This document shows, piece by piece, positions 58,400-64,000 of a stretch of 64,000 bases of DNA. A program made the position numbers and the translations under genes. The stretch spans positions 1,314,501 through 1,378,500 of the forward strand of contig JAPWGK010000009.1 in assembly GCA_029641185.1 (NCBI GenBank). Direction: 5' to 3'. Below the pieces are notes generated by a model. That model searched no databases and had not been told where the DNA came from. It was given only the letters and a program-made list of their open reading frames with translations. The DNA comes from Pseudofabraea citricarpa (Eukaryota > Ascomycota > Leotiomycetes > Helotiales > Dermateaceae). Each line of letters begins with the position of its first letter. The stretch's first letter is position 1.

Positions 58400-61300
58400 C
58401 CTCCGCCATCAACCGCCTGGTTGCTGTCTTGTGTTGTGACCTTTGTCAAACAAACATACAAAAACTTTGTTTACGATGGTGCTCTGGCAGCAGCGGTGAG
58501 AAGATCGAGTGTAGTTGACACAAGCCGCGCTTGGGCATCAATTCCCTTTTCAGGGTCTCGTCGTCAAATTATTATTTAGAGTTGGCACCTTTTGCAGACC
58601 CCCTTGGCGCGAAAGGGTCTTGCCGCTGCACGTCCTCAGGTGATCAAGCCGTAGCACACTTATTTAGTCGACAAATAGCTTCAAAATTTCCTCTTTCGGC
58701 TCTTGGGCCTCAAGTGGTGAAGTGGATTTAAACTTTCGTCGCCGCCACGTTGGCCCAAGTCGCAAGTAGCGGTACGCCCAGCTCACCCACGCACATGCAC
58801 GTTATCCATCAGAAAAGTCAAAATCGGCCTCAGGGTTGCATCTTGCACGCGCTGCTAGAGTCTCGAGAGCCCTAAAGGCTGCCAAGTCTGATCGCTCTGC
58901 TGGCGTACAGTGGAAGTCAGAAGTGTATCCGAGCCTGCTGACTCAGGCTCCGCGGAGGAAAAGCTTGAGCGCAGCAGATCAGAGGTAGCGCTACCATCCT
59001 CTCCCTACTACTGTACCTCTGCCCCGTCGCTCACAGAGTTTCGGCAGAACCAGAACCACTCTTCTTCCCGAAGACTCGGCGAAGAACTGACGAGCAAAAC
59101 AAGAAACATGATGCCGAAATGGCTGCGAAAGGTTATTCGCAATTCGCAATGCGACGGATATCCAACGCCATGCACGGCGGCGGATGTACAAGTCGCAGGG
59201 AGGGGCCTCATGCCCGTTGCCCGTCGACCCATCGTCCCATCTCTTCCTTGCGAGCGTCAAGAACATTCTGAGGAAACTTCTAGAGGAAACTTTGTTAGAG
59301 TGGACGCGCGAGTCAACCGGCTCCAAGTGGGCTCTCGAGACTCTCGAGAGGGCGCATGAATGGAGATGTTTGGCTTCTTGCGAAATTCCTCTTGAGGCTA
59401 TTCAGAATCCTTACGAAACTCCCCCACATTGTAGAGTTCTTCTGCTCGGGTTCGGGACCGCCATTTCTACGGCATCTCTCTCACCTGTCTGGCTCTGTCG
59501 GCTTTTCTGTGGCTCTCACGACACCTTATTCTTGCCCGCCTTGTCTCTGTTTCTCTCTCCGTCGGGCAATGCGAACGGAGCTATACCTGGCCCCTCAGCT
59601 GCAATAGCCGTTAGAGTTCCCTTCTGTTCCAACAAAATATACTTTTCACTCACCGTTGCCGTTATTCATCAAACAAGATTGAGCAGGACCAGGTCCAAGA
59701 GCAGGATTCTGAAGCTTTAGAGAAATGCCACGGTTTCGGCGTACGAGGTTTTACACCATTGCAACTTAGATTCCCGCCTTCTTTGCGCTGCATTTGACGA
59801 TACAGAACGTCGGACATCACCTACCAGAAGGTTTGGCGGCTATTTGGTGCTGGCTGGCTGGCTTTCAACCTGAGGTCAGCAGTCGGCATGGCCCCCTGTT
59901 CCACATGCAGCAACGTCTTTGTCAAACGACAGTTGGGGGCGTGTTTTCCAATAGTGTGGTGTGGCTCTGCAAGGCTAGAGGTGAGGCTATAAAGTTTGTT
60001 TCTCGCCTCCACCGAGTCCACGACAACCCATTCCCAAATCCCAAACCCGTCAATTCTCTTCTCGTCGGAAAACAAAAAGCTGTCAGATGATGGGAAAACA
60101 CCAAGCGGTCGGCAATCCCGAGTCCCAAAGTCAAAAGTTACAAGAATTTCCGTGTAAGCAAGTAGCTTCTGCGACTAATGCCATTATCAAGCCTGCGTGA
60201 CTTTTACTGAGATTTGTTAGAACTTAACCTTGTTTATTTCTCTCACTTGCTCCGTACTCAATTTGACACCGCCTGCATATGGAGTAGGGGGAAATACTCC
60301 CCTGGAGCCATTTGAAGTTATTTGGCAAAATTCAAAATCCAAGTGGGATTAAGGTGAGCTCCGGGATCTAACTGTGGTTTCGTTCGGGGTTGGTTTTACA
60401 AAACCTGTACTTGCGTCTCCCATGCCTGGCCTGTTGTGAGACCTAGTCATAGTTGGCTATATGGTCTTGTTTTACACATTGGCAGGTGACCACAAGATAA
60501 CGGTAAGAACTTGCGATTTTACTAGAACGGTACCTATGCGTTTCTTCCAATAAGCACAAGTAGTTCTGTTCATCCGCCAAGAAAATTAGCTTTTTGGTTG
60601 TCGCATATCTCTGGTGAGCTAGTACGCAAACCCGCTTGACTGGCTGGCTGCGGGTGCAGCTATAGCTGGAATGCGAACATAAACGGAGCAATGTAATTGG
60701 ATGCGACTTGGGATATTATGTATAGTGAATGGCAATTACTTGATTCTCTTACGAGAATGGATGTTGCTATTCATCTGCATGTACCTGGGAATTAATCCAA
60801 GCCGGATCGTTGTTAAACTATCTGGAATCGCTCTATTTTTATCACGAGGACAATGTCAAGCTAAAAGCCCTTCAATGAGTTTGAACAAGTAAGTTTGCGA
60901 ACACAGAGCAGAAGAATGCCTGTACAGCTTCTCTATTGGGAGCCGGCTTCTCTCGAACTGCAGATTTCGTTTCACCCTCACACTGGCGCGCGCGGAGAAA
61001 GCTCTAGAAAGAGAAATCTCGGTTTATTTATTCCCTTGTCTCCGTTCGGAGAAGGAGAGGAGTCCGAGGGAACAGAGGAGCTGATTTTTCCTTTTCTTTT
61101 TATAAACGAGAACCGTTTTTGGATCCTCGGTTGCGAGACGAAACAAAACGAAGTCGATACACGTCTATCAAGAGGTTGAAACATCCAAAGTCGTACGAGA
61201 TGAGACCCCTCGAGGAAGGGGCCTTGAGTGGAATATCAAATCTTCATAGACGCAACGGAGATTCCTGACTGGTTTTTTTATATCATTATTTTGGGGGAAG

Positions 61301-62198
61301 GCGTAGGCAGAGCTAGGCATGCTGTGCCTCTCGTTGCTATTATTATAACCTGTTGTTATTTATGAGAGATCTATTTTTGTAGATAAGAGAAGCAATAGTG
61401 GCTTGTGTGTATGTAAATTTATAGTTTTATAATGAGTAGTGATAACTCTCTAGGGTTGTTTATCTATATTAGTAATATATTTCTTCTGGTGTAAATACGC
61501 AACAAGTGATGTCTACTCGAGTCGAATACCTGTCATCCATACACCTCCAATCTAGAGGTGATCGAGGTGCTATAGCCCCCAAAGCTCCAGGTGTTGATAT
61601 ACTGTACTTGGTACGAGGGTTTGGTTAATATGGGTGTTTAGATGGTCTAGCTACGAGTCCTGTCCTGTCCTGTCTTGTCCTGTCAGTAGTAAACCCAGAA
61701 ATAACCTAAACCTGTTACCTTCCTAGGTAGGTAACAGGTGAACAGTCCCGCGTGAGTGACAGCAGCAGCACTCAGACCTGGATCAAGCCTATTTGTCTGT
61801 TCATCCACGGTGGTACTCATACTTGACCGCATGGTTTTTGTTTTCGACTGTGGATATCTATCTATGCTCCTCGTTCAACATGGCGATACATGGTATCGGT
61901 AGTGGTTTACTATCATCATCATCACCTTGTGACGAAGCAGAACAGAGCCTTCTCATCTACATCTCGCAGATGCAGATTTTTTTTTCGAAAATTGGATATA
62001 GAGAATTGTATGTGCTCACCTCTCTCTCTCTCTCGGGGTTCCTATGCCCATGTTAGCTGATGTTATGATGACTACCTACCTGTTCGTTGGAAATTGACTC
62101 CGGGATGGAAATCTGCTTTGCCGGGAGGAAATTAGAGGGGGGTTGGAGAAGAGACTTTTGTTGTTGTTGTTGTTGCTGTTGTTTTTATACGTATATTC

Positions 62199-62204
<6 letters not shown>
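58400..62204. other. Gene-poor stretch
   Basis: No gene recognised. Open frames around 58910-59720 overlap on both strands and mostly start at non-ATG codons. A palindrome (CCTGTTACCT ... AGGTAACAGG around CCTAGG) lies at 61711-61738. Repeated CCTGT units (TGTCCTGTCCTGTCTTGTCC) lie at about 61663-61684. Confidence 0.4.

Positions 62205-62272
<68 letters not shown>
62205..62272. repeat. (CT)34 microsatellite
   Basis: Uninterrupted CT dinucleotide array of about 34 units. Confidence 0.95.
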
Positions 62273-62280
<8 letters not shown>

Positions 62281-62350
62281 TTTTCCTTTTTATCTTTCCC
62301 CGTCGATGTATATTGTATGTTCTCGATTAGTCGGTTTGTGTGTCGGAAGG

Positions 62351-62383
62351 AGAAGAAGAAGAAGAAGAAGAAGAAGAAGAAGA
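62351..62383. repeat. (GAA)n microsatellite
   Basis: About eleven AGA/GAA trinucleotide units, 80 bp after the CT array. Confidence 0.9.
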
Positions 62384-63077
62384 GGCGAGGATCAAATAAC
62401 GCAGAGAACAAATATACTGATACACGTCAATGAACCCCGAGGGATGAATGAAAGAATCACTTGCGATACTTCATAATAGCCCCACCCCCACAGGATCAAT
62501 CAAGCATCTCCCCTCTCTAGCTTAGGCTTCCTTACACATAGGCAGGTAGACAGAAATCAAACCAAGGCTCTGCTGCGTGCAAAGGCGACAACCCAAGATG
62601 ATGTGTGAAATAGACAAGCAGCTAGTTCTAGGTTAGCCGCTGGCGCCTCTCCATGGCCCAGATATGCGATATGGCAATTTACATGTCGACGGGTGCTCTT
62701 ACAAGCAGAAAGATCAAGACCGTTCATCTTGTTCTTGTTCTTGAAGCCGAGAGTCCTCGGCGAAGGAGAGGTGTAGAAAGCGTAGCGCTGAGTCTAAATA
62801 GCAGAACATGTCTTGTCAAACGAGGAGGATCGATGTGTAGAAGTCCTCGAGTGCACGCGCTCTGTACCCTTCGATCTTTGAGAGGGGGGTCATGAGAAGT
62901 GAGAGGCTCTTCTACTGTACGGAATTTATCTTCTTCTCTTTTCCTTCTTCTCTTTTTCTTTGTTGCAGGTAGAGTGGAGATGTGAGAGGAGAACTCGAGG
63001 AGATGATGATTTAGCTCTTGGCAAGTGGGAAATCTTCTCTTAAGATATATCTGCTTTACTTGATATAAAGAGAGAGG

Positions 63078-63079
<2 letters not shown>
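62384..63079. other. Spacer between CT and GA arrays
   Basis: No gene recognised between the two complementary dinucleotide arrays. Confidence 0.4.

Positions 63080-63153
<74 letters not shown>
63080..63153. repeat. (GA)n microsatellite
   Basis: A nearly uninterrupted GA array of about 36 units, the reverse complement of the CT array 0.8 kb upstream. Confidence 0.95.
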
Positions 63154-63156
<3 letters not shown>

Positions 63157-64000
63157 CGAATCTTGTCTGCTAGTAAACACACCCTCCAAACCCCATCTCA
63201 AATACAATAACTAGTTTCTATCCCCCCTTCTCATACCCACACGACTTGAAAACATACAAGATCGCCGTCATGGATAAGAAAGGGCCGTTCCGTTTTTTCT
63301 TATTTTCTAACCATCGACTTTCTAGCTTTTAAAGCCGAAAGGATTACATGGCGATGACTGATCTGGTTTTCGGACGAAGAAGTCCGAGCCAGGTAGACAA
63401 ACGAGTATCTAATAACTGACTACTTCTCTGTCTGTATACAGTGAGTGCTGGAGTATGTGGAATAGACAGTGGGATTTGAGATTAAGCGAAGGAAAGGAGT
63501 ATCGAGGAGTTTGAGGTTGATGTATGAGTACGAGTGGAGGAGGTGGCTAAACATAGCGAGGAAGACGTATGGAGAAAAGAAGGGGTGTGGTATGAGTATG
63601 AAATTGCCAGCAAATCAACGATTATCACACAGTCAATATCCTCTCATGGCACTCATTGATACTCGATTTACACGCACATGCCCAGGTGGGTGAAGATGAT
63701 TCTACAAGATCTGTAATTACATATATACATTCCTATAAGTTGCTATACATCGCTGATATACCTAGGTACACTACACTGTACTATGCTCTGCTTGCTATAC
63801 AATCTACCAAAAAGAGTAATTATCCTACCCTATGACCATAATCATCAACGAAGAGAACATCCAAACACTCGAGAAGAAAATGCCATAGCCACGTAGCATT
63901 ATGGCAATCCAAGCCAACCAACGCCGAAACTTCTTTTGCCGCCAAAATGCCAGAAAGTAAGCCCACTTCTATAATCCCTAATTGCCAGCCTGAAAAAAAC
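63154..64000. other. Window end, possible partial exon on the minus strand
   Basis: No gene confirmed. On the minus strand an acceptor-like TTTTTTTCAG (63991-64000 region) precedes an open frame running to a stop near 63833, encoding about 51 codons with protein-like composition (GIIEVGLLSGILAAKEVSAL ... DVLFVDDYGHRVG). It could be the last exon of a gene lying beyond the window. The rest shows nothing. Confidence 0.2.

Noticed and set aside
62076..62476. Frames rich in Ser-Leu and Arg-Glu repeats
   Set aside because: Products of the CT and GAA arrays; no gene.

Overview
The window looks like a nuclear segment of a filamentous ascomycete (Pezizomycotina; Leotiomycetes is possible but not proven here). 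The genes have short spliceosomal introns (mostly 50-100 nt, GTRNGT donors, CTAAC/CTNAN branch sites). They include a Pth11/SAT4-type rhodopsin-domain protein, a GH54-CBM42 arabinofuranosidase and a PNGase A homologue. A 10-kb block carries the saturating C-to-T signature of repeat-induced point mutation (RIP). Gene models below were built by hand by joining open frames across canonical splice sites.

Layout. 0.6-3.6 kb: SOG2-like leucine-rich-repeat protein (+). 4.3-5.8 kb: seven-TM rhodopsin-domain protein (-, 6 exons). 8.8-10.4 kb: secreted FAD-linked (BBE-type) oxidase (+). 11.0 kb: intron-containing tRNA-Gly(GCC) (-), with a truncated copy of its 3' end 0.36 kb away. 13.2-13.9 kb: secreted cysteine-rich protein (+). 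14.8-16.9 kb: TCP11/Sok1 family protein (-). 20.5-22.6 kb: two small multi-exon genes (134 and about 55 codons) whose exons are too short to stand out as ORFs. 23.4-24.8 kb: EamA/DMT transporter (-). 24.9-35.4 kb: AT-rich RIP-degraded island bounded by a 41-bp terminal inverted repeat and a 6-bp target duplication. 36.3-37.6 kb: divergent TAF13 (-) and KISH (+, first coding exon is only the ATG). 39.4-40.9 kb: GH54 arabinofuranosidase (+). 41.8-42.6 kb: DUF2306 membrane protein (-). 44.1-45.8 kb: divergent pair of an uncharacterised coiled-coil-like protein (-) and ribosomal protein uS12/RPS23 (+). 46.6-46.8 kb: unusual tRNA-Glu-like Pol III unit with widely separated A and B boxes. 48.3-51.2 kb: PNGase A-like amidase and a small conserved-looking protein (both -). 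51.2-64 kb: a gene-poor stretch full of unrelated micro- and minisatellites.

These genes do not form one pathway. Housekeeping genes (SOG2, TCP11, TAF13, KISH, RPS23) are mixed with secreted or surface functions (oxidase, arabinofuranosidase, PNGase A, cysteine-rich protein, rhodopsin-domain protein). The strongest novelty candidates are the TIR/TSD-bounded RIP island that landed 83 bp upstream of the transporter start codon, the small gene whose first three exons each end in an aromatic PF(L/F)F-type motif followed by a phase-1 intron, and the tRNA-like Pol III unit at 46.6 kb. No defence or biosynthetic cluster was recognised.
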